Shown: piece after piece, positions 6,064 to 12,793 of the stretch
How positions within the stretch are numbered: position 1 is the first letter of the stretch
How the letters are laid out: each line of letters opens with the position of its first letter
NCBI GenBank assembly: GCA_031284445.1
Contig: JAISZW010000032.1
Span: 1 to 12,793, forward strand
Origin: Candidatus Methanovirga basalitermitum
Lineage (GTDB): Archaea; Methanobacteriota; Methanobacteria; Methanobacteriales; Methanobacteriaceae
Length of the DNA stretch: 12,793 bases
Direction: 5' to 3'
Made by a program: the position numbers and the translations under genes
Notes under the pieces: model-generated
What the model saw: only the letters and a program-made list of their open reading frames with translations
Told to the model about the DNA's origin: nothing
Database searches by the model: none

Positions 6064-7902
6064 ATGGAAAAAAGAAAAATCATTCTTTTTGATGTTGATT
6101 ATGTAACATACAATGAAAAGCCAGTTGTTCGTCTTTTTGGGAAGGAAAAAGAAGGAGTCAACAAAAAAACAATCATGGCTTTGGATTTTGACTTCCAACC
6201 TTACATTTACGTTGTTGCAAATGATGTGGAAGTAGCTAAAAAGGAAATTAGTGAATTAAATCCCGTATCCATTGAAATTGTTACTAAAAAGGATTTTCAA
6301 GTGGAATCTCAGTTTTTGAAGGTCATCTTCAATCATCCTCAGGATGTTCCCAAGTTTAGGGATGAAATTAGAAAATTTGAATCTGTGGGTGATATTAGAG
6401 AATATGATATTCCATTTTACCGCAGATATTTAATTAACAACAACATATTTCCTATGTCTATGATAGAATTAAATGGTGAGGTTATCTCTTCATTTTTAGG
6501 TATAGAAAATAGTAATGATTTAGAGATATTTAAATTAAGTTCTTATCCTCAACCATTAAAAACAAGCAACATGGATTTTAAAATTTTGAGTTTTGACTTA
6601 GAAGTTCGAAATCCAGATGGAATGCCAAATTCTAAGAAAGATGAGATTATAATATTAGGAATATCAACAAATACAGGTATTAATAAAGTAATATCGACTA
6701 AAACTGAAGGTTTAGATTTTGTTGAAAAGGTGGATTCTGAAAAAGAAATAATTGAATCTTTTATTAAGACTGTTAAAGAAAATGATATAGATATAATTGT
6801 AGGCTACAATTCAGATAACTTTGATTTCCCATATCTTAGAGATAGAGCTAAAATTCATGATATTGATCTTGATTTAAGTTGGGAGGGTTCAAATCTTAAT
6901 TTTTTGAATAGAGGTCATTCTAAAGCCGCTACCTTTAAAGGACTTATTCACATTGATTTATATTTAGTAATGAGAAGATATATTAGTTTAGATCGTTATA
7001 CCTTGGAGAGAGTCTACTTTGAACTGTTTGATGAAGAAAAAATCGATATTCCTGGGTATAAAATATGGGAATTCTGGGATAATGAAGGTCAAGAACTTAA
7101 AAACTTACTTCATTATGCTCTTGATGATGTTATATCAACTTTAAAAATAGCTGAAATGACTTTACCTTTAAGTTTAGAACTAACACGAATTGTAGGTCAA
7201 CCATTTTTTGATATAACACGTATGGCAACAGGTCAACAAGCTGAATGGTACTTAGTACGTAAAGCTTATGAGTATGATGAAATAATACCAAATAAACCAA
7301 GTGGTGAACAAGTTTCTTCAAGAGAAAAAAATGAGAAAAATATTGGGGGATATGTTAAAGAACCAAAAAAAGGTCTACATGAAAATCTTGTTCAATTTGA
7401 CTTTAGAAGTTTGTATCCAAGTATCATTATTTCAAAAAATATTTCTCCAGATGTCCTATTAAAAAAACTTTCAAATGGAGAATATGTTAAAAATATTGTC
7501 TCAGAGCAAATTAGAGATAGGGATCCGAATCTTGATAATTTTAACATTGTCCCATCCTATAATCATAAATTTGGGAAAAAGCCTCTTGGATTTATTCCTT
7601 CAGTTATAGGAAATATTTTAAGTGAAAGGATTAGAATTAAAAAACAAGTGAAAAATTCTGAGGATGAAACTGAAGAAAAGGTTTTAAATGTTCAACAACA
7701 AGCATTGAAAAGGCTTGCAAATACTATGTATGGGATTTATGGGTTTTCAAGATTCAGATGGTACTCTTTTGAATGTGCAGAGTCTATTACAGCTTGGGGA
7801 AGAGATTATATTCAAGAAACTATTAAAAAAGCTGAAGAATATGGGTTTAAGACTATTTATGCTGATACAGATGGTTTTTATGCAAAATATATTGATACCT
7901 AA
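6064..7902 (+). CDS. polB1: Family B DNA polymerase, large part of a split enzyme (PolB1)
   Basis: This 612-aa protein carries the N-terminal, exonuclease and most of the palm/fingers domains of an archaeal family B polymerase. Exo I is D178-L-E180. Exo II is NSDNFDFP, with D251. Exo III is Y351ALDD355. Motif A is D446FRSLYPSII. Motif B is K549RLAN553TMY556G557. Motif C is Y599ADTDG604. It ends eight residues after motif C, so the thumb and C-terminal PCNA-binding tail are missing. In Methanothermobacter PolB is naturally encoded as two separate proteins of about 586 and 223 aa, and those lengths imply a split close to this point. It is therefore probably an intact PolB1 needing a PolB2 encoded elsewhere. 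However, an intron relic starts immediately after the stop codon, so truncation by rearrangement cannot be excluded. GATGGGA (6051-6057) serves as a modest ribosome binding site. Confidence 0.9.
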   Translation: MEKRKIILFDVDYVTYNEKPVVRLFGKEKEGVNKKTIMALDFDFQPYIYVVANDVEVAKKEISELNPVSIEIVTKKDFQVESQFLKVIFNHPQDVPKFRDEIRKFESVGDIREYDIPFYRRYLINNNIFPMSMIELNGEVISSFLGIENSNDLEIFKLSSYPQPLKTSNMDFKILSFDLEVRNPDGMPNSKKDEIIILGISTNTGINKVISTKTEGLDFVEKVDSEKEIIESFIKTVKENDIDIIVGYNSDNFDFPYLRDRAKIHDIDLDLSWEGSNLNFLNRGHSKAATFKGLIHIDLYLVMRRYISLDRYTLERVYFELFDEEKIDIPGYKIWEFWDNEGQELKNLLHYALDDVISTLKIAEMTLPLSLELTRIVGQPFFDITRMATGQQAEWYLVRKAYEYDEIIPNKPSGEQVSSREKNEKNIGGYVKEPKKGLHENLVQFDFRSLYPSIIISKNISPDVLLKKLSNGEYVKNIVSEQIRDRDPNLDNFNIVPSYNHKFGKKPLGFIPSVIGNILSERIRIKKQVKNSEDETEEKVLNVQQQALKRLANTMYGIYGFSRFRWYSFECAESITAWGRDYIQETIKKAEEYGFKTIYADTDGFYAKYIDT

Positions 7903-7959
7903 AACATCGAATCAAAGAGAGCAACACTATAGTAAGACTAAGAAAGCGGGAACTGAAAG

Positions 7960-8694
7960 TATAAATGGGAAGCCTTTTATTTGGTTTAAAATAAAGTTGT
8001 GTGATAGAGTGTCAAAGCAAGATTTAAAATCTCACCAAGAACCCAAAACCAATTTTCCTCCTCTTATATTATACATTATTCGAGTCATCACATCATGACT
8101 TCATCTTCGAGGTCTGAAACCTATCTAATTGGTTCAAAATTGACCTCAACTTGTGGTTCTAATACCATTCGAATAATTTCTTGATAAATTCTATCCACAA
8201 TCATAGTGTATAACCTAAAAGAACGGAGTTTATCATTTTTTTTCTTGTATATAGTTACGATATGCAGGTTTAGGATTATGTAACTTAAATATTCGTATTT
8301 TTTTCATGGTATCCAAAAGTTCAACTCTCTTGCTATCGTTGAGAACTCTGAATCCATCAATACCAGAAGTTCGCTTATCTTTATTTTTTTCTGGGTAATT
8401 TTTCTAATAGCTAAACACAAGACTGCTTTACTGTTGATTAACATTCGTTGCAAATTTCTAACTTTACGAGGTTCATTCACGCTTTCAGCATGATATATCT
8501 GTTTTTGTAAATTGTTTACATACTTTTCAATCCTATAACCAATTAGTATCAGACCAAACAGTAGTGTACGGGAGGTTGAAGACTCTGTAATAATAGAATT
8601 ATTCCTAACTATTGGTTGGTTGACCACCACTACTAGTTGAAGACTCTGTAATAATAGAATTATTCAGAGTGTTCATTTTCTGACTCATCATCAT
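7960..8694 (-). pseudogene. Group II intron reverse transcriptase, 5' half, frameshifted
   Basis: Read on the minus strand from the ATG at 8694, several frames together give the N-terminal half of an intron-encoded reverse transcriptase. YVNNLQKQIYHAE with VRNLQRMLINSKAV and LAIRKITQ matches the N-terminal domain of such proteins. Next come NPKPAYRNYIQEKK and DRIYQEIIRMVLEPQ (family: ...DRALQ..v..aLEPeWE). FEPI and FRPRR-SHDVMTRIMYNIRGGK follow (family: FEpnSYGFRPGRs.hDAi), then DFKSCFDTLSHNFILNQIKGFP (motif A region). Stops and frameshifts separate these blocks, and homology ends near 7966. Nothing after motif A remains: no YADD box, no maturase and no endonuclease domain. It is not functional. 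Confidence 0.8.
8575..8665 (-). repeat. 30-bp direct repeat inside the reverse transcriptase relic
   Basis: The same 30 bases (GTTGAAGACTCTGTAATAAT...) occur at 8575-8604 and 8636-8665, 61 bp apart. On the minus strand both encode NNSIITESSTS. A local 61-bp duplication near the start of the reverse transcriptase would explain it and adds a frame change, as 61 is not divisible by three. Confidence 0.8.
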
Positions 8695-9365
8695 TTTAAT
8701 AACTCACTTTTCGTTTTTATATTCATGTTATACACCAATTGAATTCAGCGATATTTATATTCCACTCACAAGAAATGGTATCCGTTCACATTTACTGTAT
8801 TCTTCGATTTATTGCTACTTTTAGGTTAATAACGGCATTCGCTTACTTCAATATCCTCTACCTCCAGAAAAGTATTAGTTATCATTTACAATCAAACCTA
8901 CCTGAAACATGGGGGAAGCAACTCTGCTTCTTAAGGACTTCAAGACTTATCAGGTTAATCTATTCTCAGTATACGAATTGATTTTAGGATCAATCATTAC
9001 ACCGACAAATATATGGGTTGTGAACTAATAAGTATAACACCACTACCTATTTCCTCTGCCAAGACAATAGTAAACCTAAAAAAATGGTGATGTATCCCAC
9101 CTATTGCTTATTCTAACGATACTTATAAAATTGTTCACTTATCATTAGCCATGTCATTTCTTTCTCTAGCCCTTATATATGGATACTTATAGTTAATTAG
9201 ACATTTCCATCGTGACTCTCTTAACCAATCACTCAGTTAAGAGTTTCTGGCAAAAATCCCACACAACTGAGATTAAAATATTTCACTAATTAAATGAAGA
9301 ATAGAGACCCTATCCTGTCGCACGGAACAATTAATAGATAGTGCTAAATATTAATAAGAAAGTAA

Positions 9366-9382
9366 TAAAAAAATAAAAAATA
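9366..9382 (-). terminator. U-rich terminator of the 214-aa gene
   Basis: On the minus strand the bases immediately after the stop codon (9383-9385) read as TATTTTTTATTTTTTT. This is the kind of U-rich run at which archaeal RNA polymerase terminates without a hairpin. Confidence 0.6.
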
Positions 9383-10027
9383 TCAATTTATTAACCTTTC
9401 AAGAATAGAATAGCGAGTTATTGCTCTTTCAATAGGATTTTTAGATATATTATTATGAGTTGGTATCAGAACAATTTTATTTTGGATTTTTGGAGTTAAA
9501 TAAGAGATTTTTATTTCAAAATAGTCTGGAAATATCAAATAATCTACATCTAAATCATCACTTTCCTCAATAGCTATTAAATCCTCTAAAATAATCTCTT
9601 TATGCTTTTTAATATCTAAATCAAAGATATTTAAATTAAGTATTTCAAAACCCATATCCTCAACAATCTCTTTTAGGAAAATTGTATAAACCATGACCTT
9701 AATATTTGAATTCAATTCTTTTAATTCTTTTTTTTGATTTTTATCAATCCAATTATACATATTGTTGTCTATAAAAATTTTATTTACCTCATCATCTAAA
9801 TTTGGCTTATTTATAGATGTATTGTACTTATAAACTTCAAAAATACTATTTTTTATTTGATTAAATGTGTTTAATTTAATAACTAAAGAATTCATTTTAG
9901 TTTTTTTCTCAGACATTAAAATAGCCAAATCTCCTTCTTCTTCATCAATATTTTTACTCACTTTAAAATCCTTTATTCCTGCAATTTCAACTATTTTTTC
10001 ACACATTGGCGTTGTTACAACTTTCAT
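9383..10027 (-). CDS. Uncharacterised 214-aa soluble protein
   Basis: I do not recognise this family. The start is firm: AGGAGG (10035-10040) lies seven bases before the ATG at 10027, the best ribosome binding site in the window. The N-terminus is MKVVTTPMCEKIVEIAGI, followed by a charged region (EEEGDLAIL, SEKKTK) and a middle rich in Asn, Lys and Ile. The C-terminal third has an acidic stretch (IEESDDLDVDYLIFPDYFE) and then KIVLIPTHNNISKNPIERA. There is no signal peptide or membrane segment, and only one cysteine (residue 9). Codon use is like the neighbouring AT-rich genes. Good translation and termination signals indicate an expressed gene, possibly a methanogen-specific one. It stands alone, between the intron relic and a transposase fragment. 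Confidence 0.8.
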   Translation of the reverse strand: MKVVTTPMCEKIVEIAGIKDFKVSKNIDEEEGDLAILMSEKKTKMNSLVIKLNTFNQIKNSIFEVYKYNTSINKPNLDDEVNKIFIDNNMYNWIDKNQKKELKELNSNIKVMVYTIFLKEIVEDMGFEILNLNIFDLDIKKHKEIILEDLIAIEESDDLDVDYLIFPDYFEIKISYLTPKIQNKIVLIPTHNNISKNPIERAITRYSILERLIN

Positions 10028-10074
10028 GAATTAACCTCCTTCTTTAATCACCTATAAAAATTCAAATTGTCAAT

Positions 10075-10290
10075 TTATAATGAATATATGATTTCTTTTG
10101 CAAAAATGATATTTTTTTAGTTATGGTATTGACACTTTTAGAGCATGTTCTGCAAACATATTTATAAAAAAATACCCGTTTTTTGGTTTGTATAAAGTAC
10201 CATTACCGTTTCCAATTTTACCATAATCTTTACAATCCTTATTTGGACAAGCAACATTCACAAAATTGGTTTAGGATCACATTTACCCAT
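10075..10290 (-). pseudogene. Zinc-ribbon transposase N-terminal fragment, frameshifted
   Basis: On the minus strand an ATG at 10290 has a good ribosome binding site (GAGGTG, 10298-10303) and starts MGKCDPKPI, then hits a stop. Another frame gives VNVACPNKDCKDYGKIGNGN, and a third continues KKRVFFYKYVCRTCSKSVNT. Joined, they show a CPxxDC...CxxC zinc ribbon like that at the start of IS1-type and related transposases (CPNPDCKDYGK..., CKTCGKSF...). No downstream catalytic region is seen; the 214-aa gene follows instead. At least two frame breaks make it a relic. The exact insertion sequence family is uncertain. Confidence 0.6.
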
Positions 10291-10303
10291 AAATAAACAC
10301 CTC

Positions 10304-10569
10304 AATTTTTTTTTTATGCATATAATTATGGGCATGACTACTAGATAAAACTTAAGAATATAAAAGTACACTACCAAAATCTGGGATTGATCCAAATTTA
10401 TTGCTTTGGGTGTTTTATTTATTGGACTCAATTCATCTATTTTTAGACAAAAACTGAAAATTTATGCATGAATAAAAAAATTTATTCACCATCTAAAAGA
10501 AAGGTTGAAATTGAAATAAAGATGAGTAATGAATGAATAGCAACAATTTAAAATAAGAAATAGTTTAAA
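10304..10569. other. Intergenic region with no recognised feature
   Basis: These 266 bp between the transposase relic and the initiator tRNA hold A/T-rich sequence in which I see no gene, RNA or clear repeat. The part next to 10569 would be the 3' trailer of the tRNA transcript. Confidence 0.5.
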
Positions 10570-10644
<75 letters not shown>

Positions 10645-10831
10645 AAAATGACCAATATATAATCATATTTAAAAATTGATTAAATCTTATATGATTGATT
10701 CATTAATTTATTTTAATTAATATATCCTCATATTGATTTGATAAAAAACTGCATGATATTAATTACTTTGACATACTATATAAATATAGATATTAAATTT
10801 TTTTTTGCTATTAAATTTTTTATGAAAATGG
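10645..10831. promoter_or_regulatory. Spacer between tRNA-His and initiator tRNA, probably holding its promoter
   Basis: This 187-bp A/T-rich gap is the largest in the tRNA cluster. TTTTTAAATATG on the minus strand (10667-10678) sits where an archaeal box A is expected for the initiator tRNA. A reading frame on the plus strand here runs through the antisense of tRNA-His and is not a gene. Confidence 0.35.
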
Positions 10832-10905
10832 GGCCGGAGCCGAGATTCGAACCCGAGTCACAGGATCCACAGTCCTGTAGGATGACCAAACTACCCTACC
10901 CCGGC
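10832..10905 (-). tRNA. tRNA-His (GTG)
   Basis: The minus-strand cloverleaf has acceptor GCCGGGG/CTCCGGC, anticodon stem CAGGA/TCCTG with loop CTGTGGA (anticodon GTG), and T-loop TTCGAAT. Residue 73 is C, as expected for archaeal tRNA-His. The base before G1 is T, so the G-1 identity nucleotide is not encoded and must be added after transcription. CCA happens to follow C73 in the DNA (10831-10829); the other tRNAs here lack it. Confidence 0.95.
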
Positions 10906-10951
10906 ACTTATAAAAAAATAAATTCTTAGCTTCAATCTAACAGAATTTTAA

Positions 10952-11035
10952 TGCGGGAGCAGGGATTCGAACCCTGGTAGACCTACATCAACAGGTCCTA
11001 AGCCTGTCCCCTTTGACCAGCTCGGGCACCCCCGC
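10952..11035 (-). tRNA. tRNA-Leu (TAG)
   Basis: The minus-strand sequence has acceptor GCGGGGG/CTCCCGC, anticodon stem ACAGG/CCTGT with loop CTTAGGA (anticodon TAG), a long variable arm typical of leucine tRNAs, T-loop TTCGAAT and discriminator A. No CCA is encoded. Confidence 0.95.
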
Positions 11036-11089
11036 TTCGATTAAAGGAGAACTTCATTAAAAATCTTATTAATTTTTCAATGAGATGAA

Positions 11090-11164
11090 TGCTCTGGCCG
11101 GGATTCGAACCCGAGTCTTCGGCTCGAAAGGCCGAAATGATTGGCCGGACTACACCACCAGAGC
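11090..11164 (-). tRNA. tRNA-Glu (TTC)
   Basis: The minus-strand cloverleaf has acceptor GCTCTGG/CCAGAGC, anticodon stem TCGGC/GCCGA with loop CTTTCGA (anticodon TTC), T-loop TTCGAAT and discriminator A. It has its own TATA-like box upstream and may be co-transcribed with tRNA-Leu, 54 bp downstream. Confidence 0.95.
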
Positions 11165-11178
11165 ATAACTTGAACTAC

Positions 11179-11191
11179 CATATAAATAATA
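11179..11191 (-). promoter_or_regulatory. TATA box of tRNA-Glu
   Basis: TATTATTTATATG on the minus strand lies 15-27 bases before the mature 5' end of tRNA-Glu. This fits an archaeal box A followed by a very short leader. Confidence 0.5.
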
Positions 11192-11292
11192 ATATTATCA
11201 ATAGGTTTAAGATGATAAGAATTAAGCAGGTAAATTTACATCCCATCACAGAAGTTTAGAATAAAATTGTGTAAATATTGAATTTTAACTCA

Positions 11293-11367
<75 letters not shown>

Positions 11368-11375
11368 TTAATGAA

Positions 11376-11448
<73 letters not shown>

Positions 11449-11481
11449 ATGATCATTTAAAAATTAGTAACTAAACTTTTG

Positions 11482-11549
11482 TTATCAACATTATAATGTT
11501 GATACAAACTTTAAAAAAAGCTCCAATAAAGTTTATTATCAACATTATA
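11482..11549. repeat. 22-bp perfect palindrome plus a second half-copy, upstream of the tRNA cluster
   Basis: Positions 11483-11504 form a perfect 22-bp palindrome with half-site TATCAACATTA. The 14-mer TTATCAACATTATA recurs at 11536-11549, 54 bp away. They lie 35-101 bp upstream of tRNA-Asn and downstream of the zinc-ribbon gene. This could be an operator or a hairpin in the 3' end of the zinc-ribbon mRNA. TGTTATCAACAT also occurs at 1315-1326. Confidence 0.65.
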
Positions 11550-11695
11550 CTATTTATGCTCATAATATATAAACTTATTTATAAAATAAATAATAGTTAT
11601 AATAAAATGTAAATCTACAACATTCTAATTTATTGATATCATGGCATATAAATGTTTTGCAAAATTTAATTTTAAATATGAAAACTAAAACTACA

Positions 11696-12235
11696 TCATA
11701 AACTTAAAAAAGCTGAAATTGCAGATGTTGTAAGGAATGATAATGGAATAGCTAAGATTAATGTATTCTTATTTTTAGTAGCTATTAATATATAGCTTAA
11801 TGAAGTTAACAAGGTGAAAACATAACCAAATGCTGGTAATATTCTATTAAAAACAGCTGTTAAAATTATGAATATTAAAGAAGAAGCTATTATAACATCC
11901 CACTCTATAAAGCATTCTACAGTTTCAATTTTCCCATCATCTAAGTTGTTGTTCTCATGTGACATAATACTTTTGTTTCTGTAGAACTCATCACTATAAT
12001 TATTATCATCGTAGTCTATATTATATTTCTTTTCTTGATTTTGGTGATTGATATATCTCCATTTAATAGAGTCCTTTCTAATGTTTTCATGAGAATCTTG
12101 GTTTGGACTTAAATTTTTCTCAAGCATTGAATTTGATTGATCATTAGGCAATAAACTCAATGGTTTACCACATTTAGAACATTTTAAACCACTAGTTCTA
12201 TTTTCATGACCACAATATTTACAAAACACCATCAT
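11696..12235 (-). CDS. Zinc-ribbon membrane protein of unknown function
   Basis: This 179-aa protein starts with a zinc ribbon: C5-x2-C8 and C19-x2-C22 in FCKYCGHENRTSGLKCSKCG. A polar, Asn/Asp-rich linker (about 27-105) without clear fold follows. The C-terminal 70 residues form about three membrane spans (IIASSLIFIILTAVF; FGYVFTLLTSLSYILIA; LILAIPLSFLTTSAISAFL). Small proteins of this design are common in Methanobacteriales, and none is functionally assigned to my knowledge. A second in-frame ATG is adjacent (MM); no strong ribosome binding site is visible. AACAAATATATGC on the minus strand (12277-12289) is a plausible TATA box. It is divergent from the radical SAM gene. Confidence 0.85.
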   Translation of the reverse strand: MMVFCKYCGHENRTSGLKCSKCGKPLSLLPNDQSNSMLEKNLSPNQDSHENIRKDSIKWRYINHQNQEKKYNIDYDDNNYSDEFYRNKSIMSHENNNLDDGKIETVECFIEWDVIIASSLIFIILTAVFNRILPAFGYVFTLLTSLSYILIATKNKNTLILAIPLSFLTTSAISAFLSL

Positions 12236-12423
12236 AAACCAGACTAATTATTATTTTTCAACTTAATATTTCTTTTGCATATATTTGTTTTGTTATAGTT
12301 AAGTATTGGTTAATAGTACATCATAATATTTATAACTTTTCTATTAAATATATATAATTTATCTAAATATTCTAATGAATATTTTAATGTGTTCAAATAT
12401 TTAAAAAAATAAAAAATGATAAA
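12236..12423. promoter_or_regulatory. Divergent promoter region
   Basis: These 188 bp separate two genes that point away from each other. The leftward gene has a TATA-like AACAAATATATGC (minus, 12277-12289). The rightward gene has AAATATATATAATTT (12346-12360), about 65 bases before its ATG, which implies a leader of roughly 40 nt. No shared operator was recognised. Confidence 0.5.
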
Positions 12424-12793
12424 ATGGATTATATCAATAAAATAAAAAATAATGAAGTTTTAGATTTAGTAACTAAGGCTAATAAGATTACTAAAAATAA
12501 TCATTCTAATCTTGTAACATTAGAAAGGGCAGTTATAATTTCTTGGTGGTGTGAAAAAGGAGATTGTAGCTTCTGTTATATGGGTGCTGAGAAGAAAAGG
12601 ATTAATAATCCTGAAAAAGCTAAACGAAGGATAAATGGAATCTTAGCAGAAGTAGAAATATGTGTTCGTTTAGGATGGAATGTAGAGTTTCTATCTGCTG
12701 GATACAGCAGTTTCTCGACTGAAGAAATTAAAAATATCTCTGAGAAAATATATGAAATAACTAAAAAAGGGACTTGGTTAAATATTGGTACAA
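12424..12793 (+). CDS. Radical SAM enzyme, BioB/HcgA-like, 5' part only
   Basis: The reading frame opens at 12424 and runs off the window end (123 codons seen). After an N-terminal helix-rich 35 residues it has VIISWWCEKGDCSFCYMGAEK with C43, C48 and C51, an iron-sulfur cluster motif of CX4CX2C rather than the usual CX3CX2C. Next are AKRRINGILAEVEIC, LGWNVEFLSAGYSSFSTEEI and GTWLNIGT, which fit the first strands of a radical SAM barrel (GGE-like region: SAGY). From memory, HcgA/HmdB of iron-hydrogenase cofactor synthesis has a similar FCYM segment and a CX5CX2C motif, so this may be a relative of it or of methanogen biotin-synthase-like proteins. The substrate cannot be told. An ATG at 12416 is out of frame. 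Confidence 0.85.
   Translation, partial: MDYINKIKNNEVLDLVTKANKITKNNHSNLVTLERAVIISWWCEKGDCSFCYMGAEKKRINNPEKAKRRINGILAEVEICVRLGWNVEFLSAGYSSFSTEEIKNISEKIYEITKKGTWLNIGT

Larger units (their letters stand above)
7903..9323 (-). mobile_element. Truncated group II intron (copy 2) with decayed reverse transcriptase
   Basis: The minus strand begins at 9323 with GTGCGACAGGATAGG, the group II intron 5' end. Domain I-type sequence follows, then a short linker to an open-reading-frame start at 8694 and reverse transcriptase homology down to about 7966. The 3' half (rest of the reverse transcriptase, maturase, domains V and VI) is absent, and no domain V-like hairpin was found before polB1. The element is thus 5'-complete but 3'-truncated, with its broken edge against the end of polB1. 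The first ~290 nt match copy 1 at 991-1299 in the same orientation. The 5' exon side lies at 9324 onward, next to the end of the 214-aa gene. The boundary at 7903 is approximate. Confidence 0.8.

Noticed and set aside
7130..7321. 63-aa minus-strand frame inside polB1
   Set aside because: Antisense shadow of polB1.
7858..7902. Split or intact intein at the polymerase motif C site
   Set aside because: Inteins are known at this site in other archaeal polymerases, but only eight residues follow the motif and no intein N-terminal Cys/Ser block or later intein motifs are present.
7715..8098. 127-aa plus-strand frame overlapping the polB1 end
   Set aside because: Its first part is polB1 read out of frame and its second part is antisense to the reverse transcriptase relic. 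I also checked whether it restores the missing polymerase C-terminus; it shows no thumb-domain similarity.
8739..8981. 80-aa plus-strand frame
   Set aside because: It lies antisense to the intron ribozyme region and has no protein features.
10738..10929. 63-aa plus-strand frame
   Set aside because: It reads through the antisense of tRNA-His.

Overview
The window looks like AT-rich archaeal DNA from a methanogen of the order Methanobacteriales, most likely Methanobrevibacter or a close relative. The evidence is an NrpR-type nitrogen repressor with two NrpR domains, a family B DNA polymerase that ends just after motif C (the split-PolB arrangement known from Methanothermobacter), an initiator tRNA with the archaeal A1:U72 pair, archaeal Shine-Dalgarno and TATA-like signals, and a radical SAM protein resembling those of hydrogenotrophic methanogens. 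Genus is inference.

Layout. Positions 1-1467 are accessory debris: the end of a 41-bp tandem repeat, a ~500-bp insertion-sequence relic with inverted ends and a decayed transposase start, and the 5' end of a group II intron on the minus strand. Positions 1468-7902 form a plus-strand housekeeping block: nrpR, a 520-bp intergenic region full of inverted repeats, ilvB and ilvN (the two acetolactate synthase subunits), and polB1. Directly after polB1 lies a second group II intron relic (about 7903-9323, minus strand). It keeps its 5' end and most of the ribozyme 5' region, but its reverse transcriptase gene is decayed and cut off in mid-domain. The two intron pieces are homologous and in the same orientation, so they flank the nrpR-ilvBN-polB1 block as direct repeats.

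Positions 9383-10290 hold an unrecognised 214-aa gene with a very strong ribosome binding site and, upstream of it, a decayed zinc-ribbon transposase fragment. Positions 10570-11448 hold six minus-strand tRNA genes, in transcription order Asn(GTT), a CAT tRNA of elongator or Ile2 type, Glu(TTC), Leu(TAG), His(GTG) and initiator Met(CAT). The right end has a zinc-ribbon membrane protein (minus) and, divergent from it, the 5' part of a radical SAM enzyme with a CX4CX2C cluster motif, cut by the window edge.

The working genes are ordinary: branched-chain amino acid synthesis, nitrogen regulation, replication and translation. The most unusual parts are the structured nrpR-ilvB intergenic region with two identical 39-bp double-hairpin repeats, the pair of intron relics around the housekeeping block, and the abrupt polB1/intron junction. 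I found no convincing sign of a new defence or multi-gene system. All family assignments come from reading the sequence, without any database search.
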